Shown one piece after another: positions 23,801 to 37,901 of a stretch of 64,000 bases of DNA. The stretch is from assembly GCA_963971575.1 (NCBI GenBank), contig OZ020625.1:12811646-12875645 (forward strand). Reading direction: 5' to 3'. A program made the position numbers and the translations under genes. Position 1 is the stretch's first letter, and every line of letters begins with the position of its first letter. Below the pieces are notes generated by a model that saw only the letters and a list, made by a program, of their open reading frames with translations, ran no database searches and was not told the origin of the DNA. Origin of the DNA: Liopterus haemorrhoidalis (taxonomy: Eukaryota; Arthropoda; Insecta; Coleoptera; Dytiscidae).

Positions 23801-24613
23801 TATTTCCAACAACATTTATAATACGTTTTTTACTGTAAAGTTAATAATAAGGGAGTTAACTAAATTTTAACCACAAAATGGTTTTCCCGCCATAACTCTT
23901 TAAATATTTATCCAATCAAAGAATTGTTTTTGGATAAAATATTTGTCTTCTTATTTCCAACAACATTTATTATACGTTTTTTACTGTAAAATTATTAATA
24001 AGGGAGTTAACTAAATTTTAACCACAAAATGGTTTTCCCGCCATAACTCTTTAAATATTTATCCAATCAAAAAATTGTGTGTGGATAAAAGATTTGTCGT
24101 CTCATTTCCAACAACATTTACTATACATTTTTGACTGTAAAGTTAATAATAAGGGAGTTAACTAAATTTTAACCACAAAATGGTTTTCCCGCCATAACTC
24201 TTTAAATATTTATCCAATCAAAAAATTGTGTTTGGATAAAAGATTTGTCTTCTTATTTCCAACAACATTTATTATACGTTTTTTACTGTAAAGTTAATAA
24301 TAAGGGAGTTAACTAAATTTTAACCACAAAATGGTTTTCCCGCCATAACTCTTTAAATATTTATCCAATCAAAAAATTGTGTTTGGATAAAAGATTTGTC
24401 GTCTCATTTCCAACAACATTTACTATACATTTTTGACTGTAAAGTTAATAATAAGAAAGTTAACTAAATTTTAACCTCAAAATAGTTTTCCCGCCATAAC
24501 TCTTTGAATATTTATCCAATCAAAAAATTGTTTTGGGATAAAAGATTTGTCTTCTTATTTCCAACAACATTTATTATACGTTTTTTACTGTAAAGTTAAT
24601 AATAAGGGAGTTA
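20839..24613 (+). repeat. HOR copy, 25-mer (3775 bp)
   Basis: Order E-B1-A1-C1-A7-C4-B5-B1-B2-B1-A1-C1-A2-C2-A1-A3-A4-D-A8-B2-B4-A5-B3-A9-C4. Relative to the 33-mer, positions 23-30 (eight monomers) are missing between A5 and B3. Confidence 0.88.
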
Positions 24614-27600
24614 ACTAAATTTTAACCTCAAAATAGTTTTGCCGCCATAACTCTTTGAATATTTATCCAATCAAAAAATTGTTATTGGATAAAAGATTTG
24701 TCTTCTTATTTCCAACAACATTTATAATACGTTTTTTACTGTAAAGTTAATAATAAGGGAGTTAACTAAATTTTAACCACAAAATGGTTTTCCCGCCATA
24801 ACTCTTTAAATATTTATCCAATCAAAGAATTGTTTTTGGATAAAAGATTTGTCTTCTTATTTCCAACAACATTTATTATACGTTTTTTACTGTAAAATTA
24901 TTAATAAGGGAGTTAACTAAATTTTAACCACAAAATGGTTTTCCCGCCATAACTCTTTAAATATTTATCCAATCAAAAAATTGTGTTGGGATAAAAGATT
25001 TGTCGTCTCATTTCCAACAACATTTACAATACATTTTTGACTGTAAAGTTAATAATAAGGGAGTTAACTAAATTTTAACCTCAAAATAGTTTTCCCGCCA
25101 TAACTCTTTGAATATTTATCCAATCAAAAAATTGTTTTTGGATAAAAGATTTGTCTTCTTATTTCCAACAACATTTATAATACGTTTTTTACTGTAAAGT
25201 TATTAATAAGGGAGTTAACTAAATTTTAACCACAAATTGGTTTTCCCGCCATAACTCTTTAAATATTTATCCAATCAAAAAATTGTGTTTGGATAAAAGA
25301 TTTGTCGTCTCATTTCCAACAACATTTACAAAACATTTTTGACTGTAAAGTTAATAATAAGAAAGTTAACTAAATTTTAACCTCAAAATAGTTTTCCCGC
25401 CATAACTCTTTGAATATTTATCCAATCAAAAAATTGTTTTGGGATAAAAGATTTGTCTTCTTATTTCCAACAACATTTATTATACGTTTTTTACTGTAAA
25501 GTTAATAATAAGGGAGTTAACTAAATTTTAACCACAAAATGGTTTTCCCGCCATAACTCTTTAAATATTTATCCAATCAAAAAATTGTGTTTGGATAAAA
25601 GATTTGTCTTCTTATTTCCAACAACATTTATAATACCTTTTTTACTGTAAAGTTAATAATAAGGGAGTTAACTAAATTTTAACCACAAAATGGTTTTCCC
25701 GCCATAACTCTTTAAATATTTATCCAATCAAAGAATTGTTTTTGGATAAAAGATTTGTCTTCTTATTTCCAACAACATTTATTATACGTTTTTTACTGTA
25801 AAATTATTAATAAGGGAGTTAACTAAATTTTAACCACAAAATGGTTTTCCCGCCATAACTCTTTAAATATTTATCCAATCAAAAAATTGTGTTTGGATAA
25901 AAGATTTGTCTTCTTATTTCCAACAACATTTATAATACGTTTTTTACTGTAAAGTTAATAATAAGGGAGTTAACTAAATTTTAACCACAAAATGGTTTTC
26001 CCGCCATAACTCTTTAAATATTTATCCAATCAAAGAATTGTTTTTGGATAAAAGATTTGTCTTCTTATTTCCAACAACATTTATTATACGTTTTTTACTG
26101 TAAAATTATTAATAAGGGAGTTAACTAAATTTTAACCACAAAATGGTTTTCCCGCCATAACTCTTTAAATATTTATCCAATCAAAAAATTGTGTTGGGAT
26201 AAAAGATTTGTCGTCTCATTTCCAACAACATTTACAATACATTTTTGACTGTAAAGTTAATAATAAGGGAGTTAACTAAATTTTAACCTCAAAATAGTTT
26301 TCCCGCCATAACTCTTTGAATATTTATCCAATCAAAAAATTGTTTTTGGATAAAAGATTTGTCTTCTTATTTCCAACAACATTTATAATACGTTTTTTAC
26401 TGTAAAGTTATTAATAAGGGAGTTAACTAAATTTTAACCACAAATTGGTTTTCCCGCCATAACTCTTTAAATATTTATCCAATCAAAAAATTGTGTTTGG
26501 ATAAAAGATTTGTCGTCTCATTTCCAACAACATTTACGATACATTTTTGACTGTAAAGTTAATAATAAGAAAGTTAACTAAATTTTAACCTCAAAATAGT
26601 TTTCCCGCCATAACTCTTTGAATATTTATCCAATCAAAAAATTGTTTTGGGATAAAAGATTTGTCTTCTTATTTCCAACAACATTTATTATACGTTTTTT
26701 ACTGTAAAGTTATTAATAAGGGAGTTAACTAAATTTTAACCACAAAATGGTTTTCCCGCCATAACTCTTTAAATATTTATCCAATCAAAAAATTGTGTTG
26801 GGATAAAAGATTTGTCGTCTCATTTCCAACAACATTTACAATACATTTTTGACTGTAAAGTTAATAATAAGGGAGTTAACTAAATTTTAACCACAAAATG
26901 GTTTTCCCGCCATAACTCTTTAAATATTTATCCAATCAAAAAATTGTGTTTGGATAAAAGATTTGTCTTCTTATTTCCAACAACATTTATTATACGTTTT
27001 TTACTGTAAAGTTAATAATAAGGGAGTTAACTAAATTTTAACCACAAAATGGTTTTCCCGCCATAACTCTTTAAATATTTATCCAATCAAAGAATTGTTT
27101 TTGGATAAAAGATTTGTCTTCTTATTTCCAACAACATTTATTATACGTTTTTTACTGTAAAATTATTAATAAGGGAGTTAACTAAATTTTAACCACAAAA
27201 TGGTTTTCCCGCCATAACTCTTTAAATATTTATCCAATCAAAAAATTGTGTTGGGATAAAAGATTTGTCGTCTCATTTCCAACAACATTTACAATACATT
27301 TTTGACTGTAAAGTTAATAATAAGGGAGTTAACTAAATTTTAACCTCAAAATAGTTTTCCCGCCATAACTCTTTGAATATTTATCCAATCAAAAAATTGT
27401 TTTTGGATAAAAGATTTGTCTTCTTATTTCCAACAACATTTATAATACGTTTTTTACTGTAAAGTTATTAATAAGGGAGTTAACTAAATTTTAACCACAA
27501 ATTGGTTTTCCCGCCATAACTCTTTAAATATTTATCCAATCAAAAAATTGTGTTTGGATAAAAGATTTGTCGTCTCATTTCCAACAACATTTACGATACA

Positions 27601-29445
27601 TTTTTGACTGTAAAGTTAATAATAAGAAAGTTAACTAAATTTTAACCTCAAAATAGTTTTCCCGCCATAACTCTTTGAATATTTATCCAATCAAAAAATT
27701 GTTTTGGGATAAAAGATTTGTCTTCTTATTTCCAACAACATTTATTATACGTTTTTTACTGTAAAGTTATTAATAAGGGAGTTAACTAAATTTTAACCAC
27801 AAAATGGTTTTCCCGCCATAACTCTTTAAATATTTATCCAATCAAAAAATTGTGTTGGGATAAAAGATTTGTCGTCTCATTTCCAACAACATTTACAATA
27901 CATTTTTGACTGTAAAGTTAATAATAAGGGAGTTAACTAAATTTTAACCACAAAATGGTTTTCCCGCCATAACTCTTTAAATATTTATCCAATCAAAAAA
28001 TTGTGTTTGGATAAAAGATTTGTCGTCTCATTTCCAACAACATTTACTATACATTTTTGACTGTAAAGTTAATAATAAGGGAGTTAACTAAATTTTAACC
28101 ACAAAATGGTTTTCCCGCCATAACTCTTTAAATATTTATCCAATCAAAAAATTGTGTTGGGATAAAAGATTTGTCGTCTCATTTCCAACAACATTTACTG
28201 TACATTTTTGACTGTAAAGTTAATAATAAGGGAGTTAACTAAATTTTAACCACAAAATGGTTTTCCCGGTATAACTCTTTAAATATTTATCCAATCAAAA
28301 AATTGTTTTTGGATAAAAGATTTGTCTTCTTATTTCCAACAATATTTATAATACGTTTTTTACTGTTAAATTATTAATAAGGGAGTTAACTAAATTTTAA
28401 CCACAAAATGGTTTTCCCGCCATAACTCTTTAAATATTTATCCAATCAAAAAATTGTGTTTGGATAAAAGATTTGTCGTCTCATTTCCAACAACATTTAC
28501 TATACATTTTTGACTGTAAAGTTAATAATAATGGAGTTAACTAAATTTTAACCACAAAATGGTTTTCCCGCCATAACTCTTTAAATATTTATCCAATCAA
28601 AAAATTGTGTTTGGATAAAAGATTTGTCTTCTTATTTCCAACAACATTTATAATACGTTTTTTACTGTAAAGTTAATAATAAGGGAGTTAACTAAATTTT
28701 AACCACAAAATGGTTTTCCCGCCATAACTCTTTAAATATTTATCCAATCAAAGAATTGTTTTTGGATAAAATATTTGTCTTCTTATTTCCAACAACATTT
28801 ATTATACGTTTTTTACTGTAAAATTATTAATAAGGGAGTTAACTAAATTTTAACCACAAAATGGTTTTCCCGCCATAACTCTTTAAATATTTATCCAATC
28901 AAAAAATTGTGTGTGGATAAAAGATTTGTCGTCTCATTTCCAACAACATTTACTATACATTTTTGACTGTAAAGTTAATAATAAGGGAGTTAACTAAATT
29001 TTAACCACAAAATGGTTTTCCCGCCATAACTCTTTAAATATTTATCCAATCAAAAAATTGTGTTTGGATAAAAGATTTGTCTTCTTATTTCCAACAACAT
29101 TTATTATACGTTTTTTACTGTAAAGTTAATAATAAGGGAGTTAACTAAATTTTAACCACAAAATGGTTTTCCCGCCATAACTCTTTAAATATTTATCCAA
29201 TCAAAAAATTGTGTTTGGATAAAAGATTTGTCGTCTCATTTCCAACAACATTTACTATACATTTTTGACTGTAAAGTTAATAATAAGAAAGTTAACTAAA
29301 TTTTAACCTCAAAATAGTTTTCCCGCCATAACTCTTTGAATATTTATCCAATCAAAAAATTGTTTTGGGATAAAAGATTTGTCTTCTTATTTCCAACAAC
29401 ATTTATTATACGTTTTTTACTGTAAAGTTAATAATAAGGGAGTTA
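24614..29445 (+). repeat. HOR copy, 32-mer (4832 bp)
   Basis: A 25-mer type unit with seven extra monomers (26879-27935) after position 15. The extra segment reads B3-B1-A1-C1-A2-C2-A1, so the block B1-A1-C1-A2-C2-A1 is present twice in tandem. Confidence 0.85.
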
Positions 29446-32400
29446 ACTAAATTTTAACCTCAAAATAGTTTTGCCGCCATAACTCTTTGAATATTTATCC
29501 AATCAAAAAATTGTTATTGGATAAAAGATTTGTCTTCTTATTTCCAACAACATTTATAATACGTTTTTTACTGTAAAGTTAATAATAAGGGAGTTAACTA
29601 AATTTTAACCACAAAATGGTTTTCCCGCCATAACTCTTTAAATATTTATCCAATCAAAGAATTGTTTTTGGATAAAAGATTTGTCTTCTTATTTCCAACA
29701 ACATTTATTATACGTTTTTTACTGTAAAATTATTAATAAGGGAGTTAACTAAATTTTAACCACAAAATGGTTTTCCCGCCATAACTCTTTAAATATTTAT
29801 CCAATCAAAAAATTGTGTTGGGATAAAAGATTTGTCGTCTCATTTCCAACAACATTTACAATACATTTTTGACTGTAAAGTTAATAATAAGGGAGTTAAC
29901 TAAATTTTAACCTCAAAATAGTTTTCCCGCCATAACTCTTTGAATATTTATCCAATCAAAAAATTGTTTTTGGATAAAAGATTTGTCTTCTTATTTCCAA
30001 CAACATTTATAATACGTTTTTTACTGTAAAGTTATTAATAAGGGAGTTAACTAAATTTTAACCACAAATTGGTTTTCCCGCCATAACTCTTTAAATATTT
30101 ATCCAATCAAAAAATTGTGTTTGGATAAAAGATTTGTCGTCTCATTTCCAACAACATTTACAAAACATTTTTGACTGTAAAGTTAATAATAAGAAAGTTA
30201 ACTAAATTTTAACCTCAAAATAGTTTTCCCGCCATAACTCTTTGAATATTTATCCAATCAAAAAATTGTTTTGGGATAAAAGATTTGTCTTCTTATTTCC
30301 AACAACATTTATTATACGTTTTTTACTGTAAAGTTAATAATAAGGGAGTTAACTAAATTTTAACCACAAAATGGTTTTCCCGCCATAACTCTTTAAATAT
30401 TTATCCAATCAAAAAATTGTGTTTGGATAAAAGATTTGTCTTCTTATTTCCAACAACATTTATAATACCTTTTTTACTGTAAAGTTAATAATAAGGGAGT
30501 TAACTAAATTTTAACCACAAAATGGTTTTCCCGCCATAACTCTTTAAATATTTATCCAATCAAAGAATTGTTTTTGGATAAAAGATTTGTCTTCTTATTT
30601 CCAACAACATTTATTATACGTTTTTTACTGTAAAATTATTAATAAGGGAGTTAACTAAATTTTAACCACAAAATGGTTTTCCCGCCATAACTCTTTAAAT
30701 ATTTATCCAATCAAAAAATTGTGTTTGGATAAAAGATTTGTCTTCTTATTTCCAACAACATTTATAATACGTTTTTTACTGTAAAGTTAATAATAAGGGA
30801 GTTAACTAAATTTTAACCACAAAATGGTTTTCCCGCCATAACTCTTTAAATATTTATCCAATCAAAGAATTGTTTTTGGATAAAAGATTTGTCTTCTTAT
30901 TTCCAACAACATTTATTATACGTTTTTTACTGTAAAATTATTAATAAGGGAGTTAACTAAATTTTAACCACAAAATGGTTTTCCCGCCATAACTCTTTAA
31001 ATATTTATCCAATCAAAAAATTGTGTTGGGATAAAAGATTTGTCGTCTCATTTCCAACAACATTTACAATACATTTTTGACTGTAAAGTTAATAATAAGG
31101 GAGTTAACTAAATTTTAACCTCAAAATAGTTTTCCCGCCATAACTCTTTGAATATTTATCCAATCAAAAAATTGTTTTTGGATAAAAGATTTGTCTTCTT
31201 ATTTCCAACAACATTTATAATACGTTTTTTACTGTAAAGTTATTAATAAGGGAGTTAACTAAATTTTAACCACAAATTGGTTTTCCCGCCATAACTCTTT
31301 AAATATTTATCCAATCAAAAAATTGTGTTTGGATAAAAGATTTGTCGTCTCATTTCCAACAACATTTACGATACATTTTTGACTGTAAAGTTAATAATAA
31401 GAAAGTTAACTAAATTTTAACCTCAAAATAGTTTTCCCGCCATAACTCTTTGAATATTTATCCAATCAAAAAATTGTTTTGGGATAAAAGATTTGTCTTC
31501 TTATTTCCAACAACATTTATTATACGTTTTTTACTGTAAAGTTATTAATAAGGGAGTTAACTAAATTTTAACCACAAAATGGTTTTCCCGCCATAACTCT
31601 TTAAATATTTATCCAATCAAAAAATTGTGTTGGGATAAAAGATTTGTCGTCTCATTTCCAACAACATTTACAATACATTTTTGACTGTAAAGTTAATAAT
31701 AAGGGAGTTAACTAAATTTTAACCACAAAATGGTTTTCCCGCCATAACTCTTTAAATATTTATCCAATCAAAAAATTGTGTTTGGATAAAAGATTTGTCG
31801 TCTCATTTCCAACAACATTTACTATACATTTTTGACTGTAAAGTTAATAATAAGGGAGTTAACTAAATTTTAACCACAAAATGGTTTTCCCGCCATAACT
31901 CTTTAAATATTTATCCAATCAAAAAATTGTGTTGGGATAAAAGATTTGTCGTCTCATTTCCAACAACATTTACTGTACATTTTTGACTGTAAAGTTAATA
32001 ATAAGGGAGTTAACTAAATTTTAACCACAAAATGGTTTTCCCGGTATAACTCTTTAAATATTTATCCAATCAAAAAATTGTTTTTGGATAAAAGATTTGT
32101 CTTCTTATTTCCAACAATATTTATAATACGTTTTTTACTGTTAAATTATTAATAAGGGAGTTAACTAAATTTTAACCACAAAATGGTTTTCCCGCCATAA
32201 CTCTTTAAATATTTATCCAATCAAAAAATTGTGTTTGGATAAAAGATTTGTCGTCTCATTTCCAACAACATTTACTATACATTTTTGACTGTAAAGTTAA
32301 TAATAATGGAGTTAACTAAATTTTAACCACAAAATGGTTTTCCCGCCATAACTCTTTAAATATTTATCCAATCAAAAAATTGTGTTTGGATAAAAGATTT

Positions 32401-33220
32401 GTCTTCTTATTTCCAACAACATTTATAATACGTTTTTTACTGTAAAGTTAATAATAAGGGAGTTAACTAAATTTTAACCACAAAATGGTTTTCCCGCCAT
32501 AACTCTTTAAATATTTATCCAATCAAAGAATTGTTTTTGGATAAAATATTTGTCTTCTTATTTCCAACAACATTTATTATACGTTTTTTACTGTAAAATT
32601 ATTAATAAGGGAGTTAACTAAATTTTAACCACAAAATGGTTTTCCCGCCATAACTCTTTAAATATTTATCCAATCAAAAAATTGTGTGTGGATAAAAGAT
32701 TTGTCGTCTCATTTCCAACAACATTTACTATACATTTTTGACTGTAAAGTTAATAATAAGGGAGTTAACTAAATTTTAACCACAAAATGGTTTTCCCGCC
32801 ATAACTCTTTAAATATTTATCCAATCAAAAAATTGTGTTTGGATAAAAGATTTGTCTTCTTATTTCCAACAACATTTATTATACGTTTTTTACTGTAAAG
32901 TTAATAATAAGGGAGTTAACTAAATTTTAACCACAAAATGGTTTTCCCGCCATAACTCTTTAAATATTTATCCAATCAAAAAATTGTGTTTGGATAAAAG
33001 ATTTGTCGTCTCATTTCCAACAACATTTACTATACATTTTTGACTGTAAAGTTAATAATAAGAAAGTTAACTAAATTTTAACCTCAAAATAGTTTTCCCG
33101 CCATAACTCTTTGAATATTTATCCAATCAAAAAATTGTTTTGGGATAAAAGATTTGTCTTCTTATTTCCAACAACATTTATTATACGTTTTTTACTGTAA
33201 AGTTAATAATAAGGGAGTTA
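29446..33220 (+). repeat. HOR copy, 25-mer (3775 bp)
   Basis: Same subtype order as the 25-mer at 20839, with B3 directly after A5 at 32768. I saw no diagnostic difference between the two copies by eye. Confidence 0.88.
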
Positions 33221-34277
33221 ACTAAATTTTAACCTCAAAATAGTTTTGCCGCCATAACTCTTTGAATATTTATCCAATCAAAAAATTGTTATTGGATAAA
33301 AGATTTGTCTTCTTATTTCCAACAACATTTATAATACGTTTTTTACTGTAAAGTTAATAATAAGGGAGTTAACTAAATTTTAACCACAAAATGGTTTTCC
33401 CGCCATAACTCTTTAAATATTTATCCAATCAAAGAATTGTTTTTGGATAAAAGATTTGTCTTCTTATTTCCAACAACATTTATTATACGTTTTTTACTGT
33501 AAAATTATTAATAAGGGAGTTAACTAAATTTTAACCACAAAATGGTTTTCCCGCCATAACTCTTTAAATATTTATCCAATCAAAGAATTGTTTTTGGATA
33601 AAATATTTGTCTTCTTATTTCCAACAACATTTATTATACGTTTTTTACTGTAAAATTATTAATAAGGGAGTTAACTAAATTTTAACCACAAAATGGTTTT
33701 CCCGCCATAACTCTTTAAATATTTATCCAATCAAAAAATTGTGTGTGGATAAAAGATTTGTCGTCTCATTTCCAACAACATTTACTATACATTTTTGACT
33801 GTAAAGTTAATAATAAGGGAGTTAACTAAATTTTAACCACAAAATGGTTTTCCCGCCATAACTCTTTAAATATTTATCCAATCAAAAAATTGTGTTTGGA
33901 TAAAAGATTTGTCTTCTTATTTCCAACAACATTTATTATACGTTTTTTACTGTAAAGTTAATAATAAGGGAGTTAACTAAATTTTAACCACAAAATGGTT
34001 TTCCCGCCATAACTCTTTAAATATTTATCCAATCAAAAAATTGTGTTTGGATAAAAGATTTGTCGTCTCATTTCCAACAACATTTACTATACATTTTTGA
34101 CTGTAAAGTTAATAATAAGAAAGTTAACTAAATTTTAACCTCAAAATAGTTTTCCCGCCATAACTCTTTGAATATTTATCCAATCAAAAAATTGTTTTGG
34201 GATAAAAGATTTGTCTTCTTATTTCCAACAACATTTATTATACGTTTTTTACTGTAAAGTTAATAATAAGGGAGTTA
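33221..34277 (+). repeat. HOR derivative, 7-mer (1057 bp)
   Basis: E-B1-B4-A5-B3-A9-C4. B1 (33372) sits directly before B4 (33523). This is explained by a crossover between position 2 and position 21 that removed 18 monomers of a 25-mer. Confidence 0.85.
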
Positions 34278-36844
34278 ACTAAATTTTAACCTCAAAATAG
34301 TTTTGCCGCCATAACTCTTTGAATATTTATCCAATCAAAAAATTGTTATTGGATAAAAGATTTGTCTTCTTATTTCCAACAACATTTATAATACGTTTTT
34401 TACTGTAAAGTTAATAATAAGGGAGTTAACTAAATTTTAACCACAAAATGGTTTTCCCGCCATAACTCTTTAAATATTTATCCAATCAAAGAATTGTTTT
34501 TGGATAAAAGATTTGTCTTCTTATTTCCAACAACATTTATTATACGTTTTTTACTGTAAAATTATTAATAAGGGAGTTAACTAAATTTTAACCACAAAAT
34601 GGTTTTCCCGCCATAACTCTTTAAATATTTATCCAATCAAAAAATTGTGTTGGGATAAAAGATTTGTCGTCTCATTTCCAACAACATTTACAATACATTT
34701 TTGACTGTAAAGTTAATAATAAGGGAGTTAACTAAATTTTAACCTCAAAATAGTTTTCCCGCCATAACTCTTTGAATATTTATCCAATCAAAAAATTGTT
34801 TTTGGATAAAAGATTTGTCTTCTTATTTCCAACAACATTTATAATACGTTTTTTACTGTAAAGTTATTAATAAGGGAGTTAACTAAATTTTAACCACAAA
34901 TTGGTTTTCCCGCCATAACTCTTTAAATATTTATCCAATCAAAAAATTGTGTTTGGATAAAAGATTTGTCGTCTCATTTCCAACAACATTTACGATACAT
35001 TTTTGACTGTAAAGTTAATAATAAGAAAGTTAACTAAATTTTAACCTCAAAATAGTTTTCCCGCCATAACTCTTTGAATATTTATCCAATCAAAAAATTG
35101 TTTTGGGATAAAAGATTTGTCTTCTTATTTCCAACAACATTTATTATACGTTTTTTACTGTAAAGTTATTAATAAGGGAGTTAACTAAATTTTAACCACA
35201 AAATGGTTTTCCCGCCATAACTCTTTAAATATTTATCCAATCAAAAAATTGTGTTGGGATAAAAGATTTGTCGTCTCATTTCCAACAACATTTACAATAC
35301 ATTTTTGACTGTAAAGTTAATAATAAGGGAGTTAACTAAATTTTAACCACAAAATGGTTTTCCCGCCATAACTCTTTAAATATTTATCCAATCAAAAAAT
35401 TGTGTTTGGATAAAAGATTTGTCGTCTCATTTCCAACAACATTTACTATACATTTTTGACTGTAAAGTTAATAATAAGGGAGTTAACTAAATTTTAACCA
35501 CAAAATGGTTTTCCCGCCATAACTCTTTAAATATTTATCCAATCAAAAAATTGTGTTGGGATAAAAGATTTGTCGTCTCATTTCCAACAACATTTACTGT
35601 ACATTTTTGACTGTAAAGTTAATAATAAGGGAGTTAACTAAATTTTAACCACAAAATGGTTTTCCCGGTATAACTCTTTAAATATTTATCCAATCAAAAA
35701 ATTGTTTTTGGATAAAAGATTTGTCTTCTTATTTCCAACAATATTTATAATACGTTTTTTACTGTTAAATTATTAATAAGGGAGTTAACTAAATTTTAAC
35801 CACAAAATGGTTTTCCCGCCATAACTCTTTAAATATTTATCCAATCAAAAAATTGTGTTTGGATAAAAGATTTGTCGTCTCATTTCCAACAACATTTACT
35901 ATACATTTTTGACTGTAAAGTTAATAATAATGGAGTTAACTAAATTTTAACCACAAAATGGTTTTCCCGCCATAACTCTTTAAATATTTATCCAATCAAA
36001 AAATTGTGTTTGGATAAAAGATTTGTCTTCTTATTTCCAACAACATTTATAATACGTTTTTTACTGTAAAGTTAATAATAAGGGAGTTAACTAAATTTTA
36101 ACCACAAAATGGTTTTCCCGCCATAACTCTTTAAATATTTATCCAATCAAAGAATTGTTTTTGGATAAAATATTTGTCTTCTTATTTCCAACAACATTTA
36201 TTATACGTTTTTTACTGTAAAATTATTAATAAGGGAGTTAACTAAATTTTAACCACAAAATGGTTTTCCCGCCATAACTCTTTAAATATTTATCCAATCA
36301 AAAAATTGTGTGTGGATAAAAGATTTGTCGTCTCATTTCCAACAACATTTACTATACATTTTTGACTGTAAAGTTAATAATAAGGGAGTTAACTAAATTT
36401 TAACCACAAAATGGTTTTCCCGCCATAACTCTTTAAATATTTATCCAATCAAAAAATTGTGTTTGGATAAAAGATTTGTCTTCTTATTTCCAACAACATT
36501 TATTATACGTTTTTTACTGTAAAGTTAATAATAAGGGAGTTAACTAAATTTTAACCACAAAATGGTTTTCCCGCCATAACTCTTTAAATATTTATCCAAT
36601 CAAAAAATTGTGTTTGGATAAAAGATTTGTCGTCTCATTTCCAACAACATTTACTATACATTTTTGACTGTAAAGTTAATAATAAGAAAGTTAACTAAAT
36701 TTTAACCTCAAAATAGTTTTCCCGCCATAACTCTTTGAATATTTATCCAATCAAAAAATTGTTTTGGGATAAAAGATTTGTCTTCTTATTTCCAACAACA
36801 TTTATTATACGTTTTTTACTGTAAAGTTAATAATAAGGGAGTTA
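34278..36844 (+). repeat. HOR derivative, 17-mer (2567 bp)
   Basis: C1 at 34731 is followed by A2 (34882) rather than A7, so positions 5-12 (eight monomers) are missing. Exchange between the A1-C1 pair at positions 3-4 and that at positions 11-12 would do this. The rest is 25-mer order. Confidence 0.85.
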
Positions 36845-37901
36845 ACTAAATTTTAACCTCAAAATAGTTTTGCCGCCATAACTCTTTGAATATTTATCCA
36901 ATCAAAAAATTGTTATTGGATAAAAGATTTGTCTTCTTATTTCCAACAACATTTATAATACGTTTTTTACTGTAAAGTTAATAATAAGGGAGTTAACTAA
37001 ATTTTAACCACAAAATGGTTTTCCCGCCATAACTCTTTAAATATTTATCCAATCAAAGAATTGTTTTTGGATAAAAGATTTGTCTTCTTATTTCCAACAA
37101 CATTTATTATACGTTTTTTACTGTAAAATTATTAATAAGGGAGTTAACTAAATTTTAACCACAAAATGGTTTTCCCGCCATAACTCTTTAAATATTTATC
37201 CAATCAAAGAATTGTTTTTGGATAAAATATTTGTCTTCTTATTTCCAACAACATTTATTATACGTTTTTTACTGTAAAATTATTAATAAGGGAGTTAACT
37301 AAATTTTAACCACAAAATGGTTTTCCCGCCATAACTCTTTAAATATTTATCCAATCAAAAAATTGTGTGTGGATAAAAGATTTGTCGTCTCATTTCCAAC
37401 AACATTTACTATACATTTTTGACTGTAAAGTTAATAATAAGGGAGTTAACTAAATTTTAACCACAAAATGGTTTTCCCGCCATAACTCTTTAAATATTTA
37501 TCCAATCAAAAAATTGTGTTTGGATAAAAGATTTGTCTTCTTATTTCCAACAACATTTATTATACGTTTTTTACTGTAAAGTTAATAATAAGGGAGTTAA
37601 CTAAATTTTAACCACAAAATGGTTTTCCCGCCATAACTCTTTAAATATTTATCCAATCAAAAAATTGTGTTTGGATAAAAGATTTGTCGTCTCATTTCCA
37701 ACAACATTTACTATACATTTTTGACTGTAAAGTTAATAATAAGAAAGTTAACTAAATTTTAACCTCAAAATAGTTTTCCCGCCATAACTCTTTGAATATT
37801 TATCCAATCAAAAAATTGTTTTGGGATAAAAGATTTGTCTTCTTATTTCCAACAACATTTATTATACGTTTTTTACTGTAAAGTTAATAATAAGGGAGTT
37901 A
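36845..37901 (+). repeat. HOR derivative, 7-mer (1057 bp)
   Basis: Same order as the 7-mer at 33221. B1 is at 36996 and B4 at 37147. Confidence 0.85.
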
